From Azospirillum sp. 51_20 (GTDB taxonomy: Bacteria; Pseudomonadota; Alphaproteobacteria; RF32; CAG-239), in assembly GCA_001917175.1 (NCBI GenBank), contig MNTV01000020.1, positions 98,043 to 162,042 on the forward strand: a stretch of 64,000 bases of DNA, read 5' to 3'. Each line of letters opens with the position of its first letter. Position 1 is the first letter of the stretch. The position numbers and the translations under genes are program-made. Shown here piece by piece: positions 1 to 9,039 of this stretch. The notes below the pieces were generated by a model, which saw only the letters and a program-made list of their open reading frames with translations, was not told the origin of the DNA and did not search any database.

Positions 1-100
1 ATATTTTTATAAGGAACTACAATGATAATAAGAATTATGCTTATAATCAGAAAAATCAAGATACTTTTCTATGTGAAAAAATCTTGAGCCTAAAAGCAAG

Positions 101-118
101 GGGCGGAGAAATCCGCCC
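101..118. terminator. Hairpin after the virion operon
   Basis: A perfect 7-bp stem (GGGCGGA/TCCGCCC) with a GAAA loop lies 9 bases beyond the stop codon of the last virion gene. On the plus strand it is followed by TTTGTT, on the minus strand only by CTTGCTTTT. It could therefore serve a plus-strand gene ending left of it as well as the virion operon. The first ~100 bases hold no gene I can support. Confidence 0.5.
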
Positions 119-126
119 TTTGTTAT

Positions 127-714
127 TTACTTAAGCGCCCAGTTGGTCAAAGCTTCCCCGCCGGGACCGCCGAGATAACCGCCGGCAATCGTCCCCGCCG
201 CATTGGCAATTCCGCTCCACAAATTATTATTGTTGCTGTTGGCCAGTGCGTTCTGATAAAGATTATTGCTCGCCTGATTGGCGGAACTCATCATATTATA
301 AGGTACCTGATAATAGTTCATCAACTGGCTTAAAACATTTGCAACCCGGCTGTCTTCGCTGTTCATCAAATCAAGCTCGGCATCCGTCAGCTTGTTTGCC
401 AGCTGGTTTGACATCTGGTTAATACTCGACCCGCGAGTCAGGCCTCTCTCAGAAAGCGGACTGACAATGTTATTTTCAAGCGACTGCGTTGCCGCGTTGG
501 CAAGTTGCTGCTGCCGGTTCTTGTAGCTCTGGCTGTCATAGGTCGGACTGACAAGCTGCTGCAGATATGACGGGATCGCCGAAGTCGTCTGATTGACAAG
601 CTGTGTTTCAAACGAAGACGGGTTATAAAACGTCCCGTTTTTATTTGTTGTCGAATTGCCGTAAAGGCCGCCGGTGTTGTAAGTTTGTGATTTTGTTTTG
701 TTTCCGGAACTCAT
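127..714 (-). CDS. Gln/Asn/Ser-rich putative virion protein
   Basis: A 195-residue protein, last gene of the virion operon seen here. The start at 714 is chosen because AAGGAG lies 8 bases upstream and the start overlaps the stop of the preceding gene as ATGA; a longer reading frame to 756 lacks this support. The middle is rich in Q, N and L and predicted helical. The C-terminus is a glycine/alanine-rich stretch (roughly residues 170-190) that could insert in membrane. That composition and position next to the tail hub recall the ejected internal proteins of podoviruses. I do not recognise a family, so the role is inferred from position. Confidence 0.7.
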   Translation of the reverse strand: MSSGNKTKSQTYNTGGLYGNSTTNKNGTFYNPSSFETQLVNQTTSAIPSYLQQLVSPTYDSQSYKNRQQQLANAATQSLENNIVSPLSERGLTRGSSINQMSNQLANKLTDAELDLMNSEDSRVANVLSQLMNYYQVPYNMMSSANQASNNLYQNALANSNNNNLWSGIANAAGTIAGGYLGGPGGEALTNWALK

Positions 715-1097
715 TTTTGTAATCTCCTTAAAAGTTTCTTTTTTCTGTCCACCCATTCAAAACCTGCCTTTTTCAGGCAGATAACGGCGTTTAAGTGCCT
801 TGTGTCGGCATAAATAACCGGGAACATATCCGCCGCCTGCCGTACCGCGTCCACGCATTCGCGATGTTTTTTGCGTATTCCGTATCCGCCCAGATAAAAA
901 AGGTTATCGGCCTCGCTTTGATAAACAAAAACCGATCCGACATAGCCGTCCTTATCGTAAACGTTAAAAAAACGGCTGTCGTTGACCAGTCGTTCAAAAC
1001 CGTTGACATCGTCAAGGTTTTCTTTGTTTTTCTCAAAGCCCCGGCACGCTTCTTCCCTATCAAAAAAAGGACTTTCCTTGCCAACCAGAAAAACCAT
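711..1097 (-). CDS. GNAT-like N-acyltransferase-fold phage protein
   Basis: A 128-residue protein between the tail hub and the last virion gene. The second half reads like the core of the GNAT fold: a beta strand (residues ~53-58), a short loop, then a helix, and near the end the pattern T-x-x-x-N-A-x-x-x-x-x-K-x-A-G-F typical of the GNAT C-terminal helix and strand. Small GNAT-like proteins are often found among phage virion genes, where their substrate is unknown. It overlaps the next gene by 4 bases, so the two are translationally coupled. The fold is probable; an acetyltransferase activity is not shown. Confidence 0.65.
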   Translation of the reverse strand: MVFLVGKESPFFDREEACRGFEKNKENLDDVNGFERLVNDSRFFNVYDKDGYVGSVFVYQSEADNLFYLGGYGIRKKHRECVDAVRQAADMFPVIYADTRHLNAVICLKKAGFEWVDRKKKLLRRLQK

Positions 1098-1100
1098 CTT

Positions 1101-2687
1101 TTACCCCAGCGTCTTTGTCTTAACCTTAACGCGTTTCAGCTCCAGCCGCTTAATACCGAACTCCTGCCCGGCCTCGCTGGTGTAAATTCTTATCTGCAAC
1201 TGTTTGAAATGCCTTAAACCAGCAAGGTTGAACATCACCGTATTACGATTCTTGTCAAACCACATTCCGCCGGCCGCGTCGTTTTTATCTTTTGCCCACA
1301 AGCCGCCGTTTTCATCGTCCGAGCTTAAAGCCCAGATCAAATACCCTTCGGAAGTTTTAACCACCCTTTTGGTCTGTTTTCTTTCCGGGTTATCGTCATA
1401 GGTCAACTCAATGAAAAAATCGTTTTCCTGATTAAAATCAAGCGTCAAAATCAGCGGCATCTTAGGCACCTTCATATTGCTGTCGGAGCCCACATTGATA
1501 ATGTTTGCCAGATATTCGGCGCCGATAAATTCGTCGGCAAAATTCGACGTCTGATATTCGCGCAGGATATTTTTGCCGCTTGCGGAATAAAAAACGCTGC
1601 CCGTCGGCATCAATGCCCGGATGTTGTCTTCGGCCTGCCGCTCCACCCATTCCGACTTCAGATAATCGTAAATCAGAATCCTGTCGCCGTTTAAGTACGG
1701 CAGCTTAAACCAAATTTCCGAACGGTCACCATCAACAAAACTGACCGTTTCAATCTCATCAAGACGGGTTGTATCAATCTGATCAAAAAACTCAATCACA
1801 TTATCCGCCAGCCCGTTTGTCGGTCTTGTCTGCCCGACGTCGATCAGATAATAGGCAAAAACATTTTTGGCCTTTGCGTCAAAATAAAACAGTTTGTTGT
1901 CAAATTTGATCACCGACTTAAAACTTGCGCACCCGCCGCCCGACGCCCCACTACGTTGGAACGACGTCGCATCGCCGGGATTTCCGGTATAAGCAACCGA
2001 ATAGCTGTCGGTAAAGACAATCAACGAATTGTTATAATACGCCATTGCCGTCACATCCCGATCAAGCTCCTGATAGGCCGGTTCTGTCGTCAAATCGGGA
2101 TCTGAAGTCCCCCAGGTAAAAATATCCTGTGTTTTTGACCAGTGAACGCGGTTCTGGCAGTTGGTTACCAGCCGCCCGTCGTAAGATTCCAGACAAAGCC
2201 CGCGGATGGTTCTTTCCTCAGCATCTTTTGCGTCAATTTCCTTAACCCGGTCGCTTTCGCTCTTCTGCTGCATATTGATCGCAATATACGGATCAACCCC
2301 GTTTGAAAAAACAAACCAGTCATAAAACCCGTTGGCTATTGTGATCGCGTTGGCCGCGCCGGTTACGGTCAGCCCACTTTTTAAGGCGGTATAGGTGCCT
2401 TCGACCTCATCAAACAGGTAAATGTAGCCTTGAGTATCATCAACGGCATAGACAAAACGGTAAGTCACCCTGTTTTGCACGCTTTCCCATTGTCCGATGA
2501 TTTTGTTCGGACAAGCGGAAACAATCTGGTTTCCGGCCGCCGTAAAAATACCGACATTATTGCCTTTTTCGGTATAACGCAGCTCGGTATTGCGGCAAGT
2601 AACGGCCGAAAGCACCGCACCCGACACAACATCGACAACCGGATTAACCTTGCGTATGCCGCGGAAATTTTGTATTGCCAAATCCAT
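1101..2687 (-). CDS. Tail hub / DNA-stabilisation protein, P22 gp10-like
   Basis: A 528-residue beta-rich protein whose repeated short strands resemble the beta-propeller of P22 gp10, which plugs the portal after packaging and anchors tail parts. The clearest segment is around residues 175-195, where an N-R-V-H-W-S-K-T-Q-D-I-F-T-W run matches the 'R-x-x-W-S' propeller motif of this family. P22 gp10 has 472 residues, so the length fits. It follows the head-tail adaptor gene with a 14-base gap, as in P22 (gp4-gp10). The start ATG has only a weak purine-rich site upstream. Confidence 0.78.
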   Translation of the reverse strand: MDLAIQNFRGIRKVNPVVDVVSGAVLSAVTCRNTELRYTEKGNNVGIFTAAGNQIVSACPNKIIGQWESVQNRVTYRFVYAVDDTQGYIYLFDEVEGTYTALKSGLTVTGAANAITIANGFYDWFVFSNGVDPYIAINMQQKSESDRVKEIDAKDAEERTIRGLCLESYDGRLVTNCQNRVHWSKTQDIFTWGTSDPDLTTEPAYQELDRDVTAMAYYNNSLIVFTDSYSVAYTGNPGDATSFQRSGASGGGCASFKSVIKFDNKLFYFDAKAKNVFAYYLIDVGQTRPTNGLADNVIEFFDQIDTTRLDEIETVSFVDGDRSEIWFKLPYLNGDRILIYDYLKSEWVERQAEDNIRALMPTGSVFYSASGKNILREYQTSNFADEFIGAEYLANIINVGSDSNMKVPKMPLILTLDFNQENDFFIELTYDDNPERKQTKRVVKTSEGYLIWALSSDDENGGLWAKDKNDAAGGMWFDKNRNTVMFNLAGLRHFKQLQIRIYTSEAGQEFGIKRLELKRVKVKTKTLG

Positions 2688-2701
2688 CTTTTAATCTTTC
2701 G

Positions 2702-3358
2702 CTATATCACCAGCTTTGGCGCTCTTTTAATACCTGCAATGTCCAGCAAATTATACCACGCCTCCCGGAACTCCCGCTCATACGGCTGATAGTTTTCGTC
2801 CGTTTCGTCGGCAATCAGGTAGACCATCGACTTGGTGTAAAGGCAGTGCATAAACAAGTCTTCAATCGCCGGGTTGTCCGGGATGTTGACCACGTCGTCC
2901 AAATCTTCAAGGTTGAATTTCTCATTGCCGGCCGCGTCGCGCGCTTTCATATTGTTGGCATAGCGATAAAAAAAACTATATTCCCGGTCCGGCGCCGGCC
3001 ACAAATGGACAACCGCCCCGTTATCGCCGAAATCCGCCCAGTAAAGTTCCGGACGGCCGGTTTTAGACATATCCAGCAGATCGCCGTCTTCCGGCGCGAT
3101 TTTTTGCAAATAACGGCTGCCGTCTTGCATCCACATTTGCAAGATATCGCCGTTTGGCGCCGGAAAAGCGTTTTCCTTGGTGGTCAATCCGCCTTTTTTT
3201 ATGCGAAAAGGAAAATCTTTTAACCCGAAGATATAAGAATTTGCTTGGCGTACTGCCAGTTTGACGTTGTCCTCGACCTCGGCAAATGCCTCTTCCAGAA
3301 CGACCGTCGACCATTTAAGGTTGGAAACGTCTTTGACAATCTGCTGAAAATTCCTCAT
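2702..3358 (-). CDS. Head-tail adaptor protein
   Basis: A 218-residue helical protein beginning after a GTGAGG ribosome-binding site. The order coat, small gene, this gene, gp10-like hub matches the place of P22 gp4 or T7 gp11, the ring that links portal to tail. A segment near residues 103-135 (G-R-P-E-L-Y-W-A-D then L-W-P-A-P-D-x-x-Y) matches the 'W-x-P-x-P' beta hairpin common in gp11/gp4-type adaptors. Several shadow frames overlap it; only this one has protein-like composition and a binding site. Which of the two adaptor families it belongs to is not decided. Confidence 0.72.
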   Translation of the reverse strand: MRNFQQIVKDVSNLKWSTVVLEEAFAEVEDNVKLAVRQANSYIFGLKDFPFRIKKGGLTTKENAFPAPNGDILQMWMQDGSRYLQKIAPEDGDLLDMSKTGRPELYWADFGDNGAVVHLWPAPDREYSFFYRYANNMKARDAAGNEKFNLEDLDDVVNIPDNPAIEDLFMHCLYTKSMVYLIADETDENYQPYEREFREAWYNLLDIAGIKRAPKLVI

Positions 3359-3372
3359 TTTTCCTCACTTTT

Positions 3373-3618
3373 CTATTTGCGGGCAAAAACAAAACCGGTT
3401 ACGCTTTCAATACGCTTAACGCCGTTTTTGGCCTTTTTTTTGTCCTCTCCGTTCATCAGTGCTTCCGCCATCGGACCGCGAAAAACGGAAGTTCCGCAGC
3501 CTTTTTTGGAAACATACCAGATTACATTGTCCGCCAGCCAGTTTGCCGTCTTTTTTTCTTCCGGCTCATTATCCGTCTGGCTGCCGAGTATCTTTTTTGA
3601 CATATCCGTTTCATCCAT
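3373..3618 (-). CDS. Small phage protein of unknown function
   Basis: An 81-residue protein between coat and adaptor genes. The start at 3618 is preferred over 3645 because GGAG lies 8 bases before it. The protein is charged, with an acidic first third and a lysine-rich end, and has one cysteine. No family recognised. Its place, where many podoviruses carry a head-decoration or head-completion gene, is the only hint of function. Confidence 0.65.
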   Translation of the reverse strand: MDETDMSKKILGSQTDNEPEEKKTANWLADNVIWYVSKKGCGTSVFRGPMAEALMNGEDKKKAKNGVKRIESVTGFVFARK

Positions 3619-3682
3619 CGCTTTTTCTCCAAAAAATAAAATCAAAAGGGGAGGAAAACCTCCCCCTCACATCATTTTACGA

Positions 3683-4639
3683 CTAACTGCCGCCACCGGC
3701 CTTGCTATCAATATTATCAGCCGCCGACACATCAACGACCACGCCGGCCAAGGCTTTCGGCAAAACGACCTTTTTACCGTAAACATAAAGCCCGCGCACA
3801 TTGTCGCCGAAAAATTTGTTGTCGCGCATCGCCTCAATTTTCGAGATATTCCCGGCATAGGCGATCGCGGCGTTGATCCCGGCCATGATATTGACTTTGC
3901 CGGTGGTCGTCGGCAGGTTGGTCGAGACCAGTACATCAAGCCCGGCAATGGTGCCGATGGAACCTTCGCGCAAAACACGGTCGCCGGCGTTGGTTGCGTG
4001 GATAAAATCCGGCGACTGGATTAAAATCGCTTCCACGTCCGGATTGATAACCACATAAGGCATCGCCTCACCGGCCGCCTGATTAGACTTAAAAACCTGA
4101 TCGTTTTTAGTCTGAACGGCATTGTTGTTCTTCAAGGTCTTGGCAAGCCAGACCAACACCTGATAAGCATTATCTTTGGTCAGCGTGATTGCCGTATCCG
4201 TCCCCTTTTTGTTTTCCGCCGGAATTTCCGAAAAAGCCGACAGAATAAAAGTGTCTTTAACCAAATCGACGGCCGTTTTGGCTCTGGCCTCAAATTTTGC
4301 CTGCAAATCTTTGATATTCGACTGTTTTTGCGTGATGTCGGACAAGAAAATACCGAAAGATTTGCTCTGATCGATCTTCAAGTCCTGGCTGGTTGCATCC
4401 ACCCGTTGATAGGTTACGCCACCATCGGATTCATCCTCTGAATAATCAGAGATGGTAACATCGCCGATTTCCCCGATATGAACCGTATCACCATAGTTTT
4501 TGATGTCTTTTTCATAAATTTTATTGACAATTTTCATGCCAACGCCGGATTTATCCAGCTTTTTGTTCAAAGACAAAGACCACAGCTCGGGAATGAGTTT
4601 TGCGGCCTGTCTTTCAAGCGTCTCTGCATTTGCTGACAT
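3683..4639 (-). CDS. Major coat protein, HK97 fold
   Basis: A 318-residue protein directly after the scaffold gene, the usual place of the coat gene. Near residues 48-65 it has G-D-T-V-H-I-G-E-I-G-D-V-T-I-x-D-Y, a signature of the HK97-like E-loop in coat proteins of the podovirus coat family. The C-terminal half alternates strands and helices as the P- and A-domains do, with P-Y-V-V-I-N-P-D around residue 195, also typical. It would form the icosahedral shell together with the 331-residue scaffold. Expected to be the most highly expressed protein of the virion operon. Confidence 0.85.
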   Translation of the reverse strand: MSANAETLERQAAKLIPELWSLSLNKKLDKSGVGMKIVNKIYEKDIKNYGDTVHIGEIGDVTISDYSEDESDGGVTYQRVDATSQDLKIDQSKSFGIFLSDITQKQSNIKDLQAKFEARAKTAVDLVKDTFILSAFSEIPAENKKGTDTAITLTKDNAYQVLVWLAKTLKNNNAVQTKNDQVFKSNQAAGEAMPYVVINPDVEAILIQSPDFIHATNAGDRVLREGSIGTIAGLDVLVSTNLPTTTGKVNIMAGINAAIAYAGNISKIEAMRDNKFFGDNVRGLYVYGKKVVLPKALAGVVVDVSAADNIDSKAGGGS

Positions 4640-4697
4640 TTTTCTTTACTCCTAAAAAAATACCGCCAAAAGACGGTGTAAAATTAAAATTCATTGA

Positions 4698-5693
4698 TTA
4701 CAAAGTAAGCATTCGCGGCAGCTTGCCGGCCTTTTCAAGCTCAATCTGCCGCGCAATCTTATCGTACTGTTTATCGAACTCGGCCTCGCTCAAATTATTA
4801 TAATCCTCACGGGTCAGCCACGTTTCGCCTTTTGCCGCAGGCGCATTGTTATTAGGCGCGGTCAGGCTTCCCTGCATTTCCCGGTTTTCAGCAGCGGCTT
4901 TGCTTTCTGCAATATAGCGGTCAACGGCAGCTTTCTCCGCCATGTCGATCAGCCTTTTAACCTCCGACAAATCCGCTTCACCGCCGGTCAGGTTGATAGC
5001 CAAAGCCACAATCTCCTGTCTTTCCTTTGCGTTCAGCCAGTCGCCGCTTTCCTTGGCAAAAGCCTCAAGTCTTGCCTTGCTTTCGGAGAGCTTGCGCGTC
5101 ATTCGTTCACTTTCATGAACTTTCGCGCGTTCTTCTTCAAACAAAGCGGTATCCTTGGCAATCTCAGCAATCACCATCGGCGGAAAAAAGCTTTGCGCCG
5201 TTTCCAGATCCTTTGGGTTCACTGTGTATTGATAGCGGGAGAGCGCCGCCGCTGCTTTGGCTTTTGCCTCACCGTCAAGCGCCTCCAGCGCACGTACGTA
5301 TTGCATGAACTCCCGGTTTTTTACCTCAAAAACAAACTGCCTTGAGGCGTCATCGGAAAATCCTGCGCGCTTTGCCTCTGCCTCTCGCTCGGCTTTTGAT
5401 GCTTCTTCCGCCTCACGGTAAGCCTTCAGCTGCTTTTCATACTCTTTGGCTCGTGCAACGAATTTCTCGCTTTCCTTATAAGCTTTTTCGAGTTCGTCTA
5501 CAGATTTATATTTCCCCGCGTAGAGCTGCGGAGTTTCTTCTTCGCCGCTTTCTTCCGCCTCAATTTCTTTGGTTTCCGGTTCCGTTTCCGTCGTTTCCGG
5601 CGCGGTTGTGATTGCCGCGGTGTCGGAAGCCGCATTTTCGGCTGCGGAAGTATCGGTCGTCAAATTCTCCTCGGGTGTGGTTTCTTCGGTCAT
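4698..5693 (-). CDS. Scaffold / capsid assembly protein
   Basis: A 331-residue, strongly acidic, alanine- and glutamate-rich protein, mostly helix and coiled coil, between the portal-side genes and the coat gene. The first ~60 residues are almost only T, E, A and D, likely disordered. The tail is short and basic, as expected for the coat-binding end of a scaffold. Start supported by GGAG 10 bases upstream. Sequence conservation of scaffolds is poor, so the call rests on composition, length and position. Confidence 0.75.
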   Translation of the reverse strand: MTEETTPEENLTTDTSAAENAASDTAAITTAPETTETEPETKEIEAEESGEEETPQLYAGKYKSVDELEKAYKESEKFVARAKEYEKQLKAYREAEEASKAEREAEAKRAGFSDDASRQFVFEVKNREFMQYVRALEALDGEAKAKAAAALSRYQYTVNPKDLETAQSFFPPMVIAEIAKDTALFEEERAKVHESERMTRKLSESKARLEAFAKESGDWLNAKERQEIVALAINLTGGEADLSEVKRLIDMAEKAAVDRYIAESKAAAENREMQGSLTAPNNNAPAAKGETWLTREDYNNLSEAEFDKQYDKIARQIELEKAGKLPRMLTL

Positions 5694-5737
5694 TTTCTTT
5701 CTTCTCCATAAAAAAAAGAACCTTTATTTAAGGCTCT

Positions 5738-5944
5738 TTATTGTTTTTCAAATTTCATGCGACATTCTTCGGGCGCTTTCTCAAGATGCCCGATAAGAAG
5801 CCCCATGCCTTTAACCCATTCGGCCGGCGCATTGACCCGGCAGGCGGTTTCAACCATATACCGGTGGCATTCCGCCAGAATAAGTTGCCCGTCTTTTGTT
5901 GCCAACGCATCACGCAAGCGTATCAATTCCGTTTGCCTGTCCAT
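5738..5944 (-). CDS. Small protein overlapping the portal gene
   Basis: A 68-residue protein whose start lies 35 bases inside the end of the portal gene, with a GAGGTG site just before the ATG. It is helical and contains three cysteines and a hydrophobic W-V-K-G-M-G-L-L-I segment near the middle. No family recognised. Placement between portal and scaffold suggests a small packaging or assembly factor, by inference only. Confidence 0.65.
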   Translation of the reverse strand: MDRQTELIRLRDALATKDGQLILAECHRYMVETACRVNAPAEWVKGMGLLIGHLEKAPEECRMKFEKQ

Positions 5945-7733
5945 TTGTCACCTCTCGGGTTTCAAGACCTGCCGCCGGCAGCGGTTGCACATTTCCCGCA
6001 AGCTGTGGCGTCATGGCCGTGTTTTGTTCTAAAAAGTATTTATCCACATTTTCAAATTCAGCATTTGCCAAAATATCCTTAACAATCTCCACTTTATTGA
6101 GCGGAACCGCCTGATCATTCCAGACGTTGCCCAAAAGCTGGATCAATTCCTGATTTTTGGCAAGTTTGCGCTGAATGCCGGTGTTATCAGTATATTTGTA
6201 CTCGTAGTTTCCCTGCCGCACGGTGTCGCCGATGACAACCGCTGTCTTCATGCCGTCGTTTTCAACATAGACAACCTCGTCGCCGAATTTCATGTTGGCA
6301 TCAAGCGCCGCCACTTTCTCCACCATCGGCACAATGCCGTTTTGTTTAATCGCGTCCAGCGTTTTGGCAAGCCTCGTCGTCTGCCCCTGCACTTTTACCT
6401 GTATTTCTGTCGCGGTCGCATCTTTGGCCTCGTCCTGCCCCTGCATGTTGGGAAAAATGCCGGAAACCGTCGACGCCGTACTGTCGTAATACTCAATGAT
6501 CTGCTCGTTTGAAATCAGCGGAAACTGCATTTTGATAAGCGCCGACGGCTCATCGATACCGGGCTTGTATTCAATCTGTTTGCCGGGCGCAAGTTTTATC
6601 TCGTTTTTAACAAAAAAGCCCTGCGGCGCGTATGCCGGCGGGTTCAAATTCAAGGCCTGCGCATCATTTTGCAGATTAACCTTGTTCTCCTGCTCTTTGG
6701 CGATATCATAGATTGACCAGATTTCAGGGATTCCCCGTTTTGATTCGTAGTCGCGGAAGATGGCCATATTAACCAGCGGGTTGACGATAAAGCGGTTGTG
6801 TTCAAAAACAGCCAGATATTTCCGCCCGACAACAACAATGCTCCAGTTTCTTAAAATCGTCCCGTCGTCAAGCGTGTAGTTTCCCCAGTAGGAAAGAACC
6901 TCAATCCGGTTTTCCTGCAAAACATCGTCCGCTTTTTCGGTTTCAGTGTCATCTTCCTCAACCGACTTCTTATCAAGCATCGTCTTAATGTCGGAAAGCT
7001 GCTGCCGGCTTAATTTGTAGAATTTGTTTGAGGCAATCTCATCATAGGTCAACCACTCTTTGACAATCTTTCCGCATTCGTCCCACTTCTCGCTGTCTTC
7101 AGGATTAATTTTCGGATCAAAAGTCAAATTCATCGGGTCTATCGGCTCAACCGACGGCCCGTTGTATACTTCTTCATTAAATATCCCGTAATTTTGACCG
7201 GCAAAAAGCGCTTCCAGCCCCTTTTGCTGCAACGCTTCGGCCAAAGTCATCCGCCGGCGGATCTGCCGGTATTTGGTTTTCCAGCCGATAAACAGACAAA
7301 ACTCGCCGACCGAAAGCAGATATTCAATCGCTCGGTCAAGCTTGCGCTGAATACCTATCTGGTAGAAGATATTGACAAGATTTGCCTTCTGCAAGCTGGC
7401 CAGCTCACCGGAATCGTCGTCTTTACCCGCCACGTCAAACAGCTTTTCGTTGTTGGAATAAATATTGTCCCAGATAAAAGCCTGCTGCGTCTGCGAGAGC
7501 GAGTATATTTTGTTCAAATGAACGTCAGACTTCCAGTTTCCCTCGCCTCGGTCTTTGGCCGGCCGGTCGTCAAGATAGATTTCCGGACGCAGTTTTTCGG
7601 CAATCGCCTTTTGCTTGGAACGTGCCTCGTCCCAGTCTTTCCACAAATCCCCAACGTCGGCGGCAACTCTGGATGCCTCTGCCTCCGAGAGCTTGCGTGC
7701 TTCCGTTTCTTTCTCCACCAAAAATTCAAACAT
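5910..7733 (-). CDS. Portal protein
   Basis: A 607-residue protein immediately downstream of the large terminase (1-base gap), the standard location of the portal gene. Length lies between epsilon15 (about 556) and P22 (725) portals. The N-terminal third is helical with an acidic rim. Around residues 325-400 there is the P-L-V-N-M-A-I-F-R-D-Y and K-E-Q-E-N-K-V-N-L-Q-N-D-A pattern of the helical crown-side wing region, followed by an asparagine/proline-rich strand and the 'I-S-N-E-Q-I-I-E-Y-Y' helix of portal stems. The dodecamer would form the DNA channel at one capsid vertex and dock the terminase. Confidence 0.85.
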   Translation of the reverse strand: MFEFLVEKETEARKLSEAEASRVAADVGDLWKDWDEARSKQKAIAEKLRPEIYLDDRPAKDRGEGNWKSDVHLNKIYSLSQTQQAFIWDNIYSNNEKLFDVAGKDDDSGELASLQKANLVNIFYQIGIQRKLDRAIEYLLSVGEFCLFIGWKTKYRQIRRRMTLAEALQQKGLEALFAGQNYGIFNEEVYNGPSVEPIDPMNLTFDPKINPEDSEKWDECGKIVKEWLTYDEIASNKFYKLSRQQLSDIKTMLDKKSVEEDDTETEKADDVLQENRIEVLSYWGNYTLDDGTILRNWSIVVVGRKYLAVFEHNRFIVNPLVNMAIFRDYESKRGIPEIWSIYDIAKEQENKVNLQNDAQALNLNPPAYAPQGFFVKNEIKLAPGKQIEYKPGIDEPSALIKMQFPLISNEQIIEYYDSTASTVSGIFPNMQGQDEAKDATATEIQVKVQGQTTRLAKTLDAIKQNGIVPMVEKVAALDANMKFGDEVVYVENDGMKTAVVIGDTVRQGNYEYKYTDNTGIQRKLAKNQELIQLLGNVWNDQAVPLNKVEIVKDILANAEFENVDKYFLEQNTAMTPQLAGNVQPLPAAGLETREVTNGQANGIDTLA

Positions 7734-7734
7734 C

Positions 7735-9039
7735 TTATTCCCTCACAACTGGTTTGAAATATTCCACCATGTAGCTGGCCGCATCAAAAATATGGCCTAA
7801 ATAAAGCTTGTCCTCGTCTTCTTCCACCTCCGCCGGGGTCGGCGCATCGACAATTGAACTTCCGGGCTTAAAACAAAGCTTTCTCATATTGTAGATCAAC
7901 CACCTGCAACGCGGGTGAACGAAAAAATGCCTTTTCCCTTCCACATCAAAAACCTGCCGGTTAAAAGCGTTGATCCGGTTTAATATCGGCGGGTTAAACC
8001 GGCGAAGGTTGAAATTCGTCTGATAATTCGCCCGGCTCAGCGTGTTTTGAATAATCGCGTAGTCGGAATAGCGGCTTTGCGTCTTGCGATATTTGCCGCT
8101 GGCGTCCCCGCAAATCTGTACTACGCCTTTGACCTTGTCCGGCGGATAGCGGCTGATGAACTCATCGACAACATCCTGTGTAATCACGTTGTTTAAGACG
8201 ATTTCGTCGAACACGAAAAAATTCTTTTTGTCATAATGCGCCAAAACCGACATTGCCGGGTTAACGTTGAAATCAAGGCTCCAGTATATGTCATATTCCT
8301 CAAAATAGCGTATATTCTCAACAACGTTCTCCGCGCTCCAGTATTTAACCACCCGCGCCACGTTTGCTCCGCGCGGCTTGTTCAAATAATCCCGCTCGAA
8401 CTCATCCGGTTTGTTTTTCTTAACCAGCTCGGCGTATCCGATGAATTTATCGGAAAGCAGCCCCGTGTGCTCAAGCTCGGGATAGTTCACTTCGACAAAA
8501 TAGGTCTTTTCCGGCGCCGTCTTGTTATAATAATCCAGAAAAAGCGCTTTTTCGACCGGCAAATCGTCGTCAATCCGGTTGTAAATCACAATCAGTTTTG
8601 CACCTTCCTTGCGGATTGTTTTTAACAAAACATCCCACACGCCGGCAGACACCGCCTGCGCCTCATCAACCAGCCAGATATCGACCTGTGCCAACCCCTT
8701 GATCGCCTCACGGGCGTTATCGTTGGCGTCGCGAAGACCCAAGAAGGTAACCGTCGCCCCGGTTAAAACATTTTTTATCGTTTCAGTGTTCGAGACAAAT
8801 CCGCGCCCCTTAAACTCGCCGTCGATCAGCTCTTTGAACTCATTAATCAGCGAATCCTTTTGGCTGGTCTTCGTTTCACGAAAACAAACCACCCTGAGAC
8901 GCCGCTTCATCATCTCAACCATTACTGAGCGCACCGCGTGTCCGGTCTTCATGGAACCGCGCCCGCCGGTCAGAGCAAACGTGTCAAAGCGCCCGCTTTC
9001 CATCTCAAAAAGCGGTTTGAATTTCTTATAACAATACAT
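7735..9039 (-). CDS. Terminase large subunit
   Basis: A 434-residue packaging motor with both expected domains. ATPase: Walker A G-G-R-G-S-M-K-T at residues 25-32, Walker B I-W-L-V-D-E at 121-126. Nuclease: acidic residues at D256 (S-L-D-F-N-V-N-P), D312 (C-G-D-A-S-G) and D419 (G-H-I-F-D-A-A-S-Y), the RNase H-like triad of PBSX/Terminase_3-type enzymes. It begins inside the stop of the small-subunit gene (TGATG), so the two are coupled. It cuts and pumps concatemeric DNA into the prohead through the portal encoded next. Confidence 0.93.
   Translation of the reverse strand: MYCYKKFKPLFEMESGRFDTFALTGGRGSMKTGHAVRSVMVEMMKRRLRVVCFRETKTSQKDSLINEFKELIDGEFKGRGFVSNTETIKNVLTGATVTFLGLRDANDNAREAIKGLAQVDIWLVDEAQAVSAGVWDVLLKTIRKEGAKLIVIYNRIDDDLPVEKALFLDYYNKTAPEKTYFVEVNYPELEHTGLLSDKFIGYAELVKKNKPDEFERDYLNKPRGANVARVVKYWSAENVVENIRYFEEYDIYWSLDFNVNPAMSVLAHYDKKNFFVFDEIVLNNVITQDVVDEFISRYPPDKVKGVVQICGDASGKYRKTQSRYSDYAIIQNTLSRANYQTNFNLRRFNPPILNRINAFNRQVFDVEGKRHFFVHPRCRWLIYNMRKLCFKPGSSIVDAPTPAEVEEDEDKLYLGHIFDAASYMVEYFKPVVRE

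Noticed and set aside
1..131. End of a plus-strand gene at the left edge
   Set aside because: One frame is open from the edge to TAA near 131, but it runs through the hairpin at 101-118 and another frame stops at 25; too short to decide.
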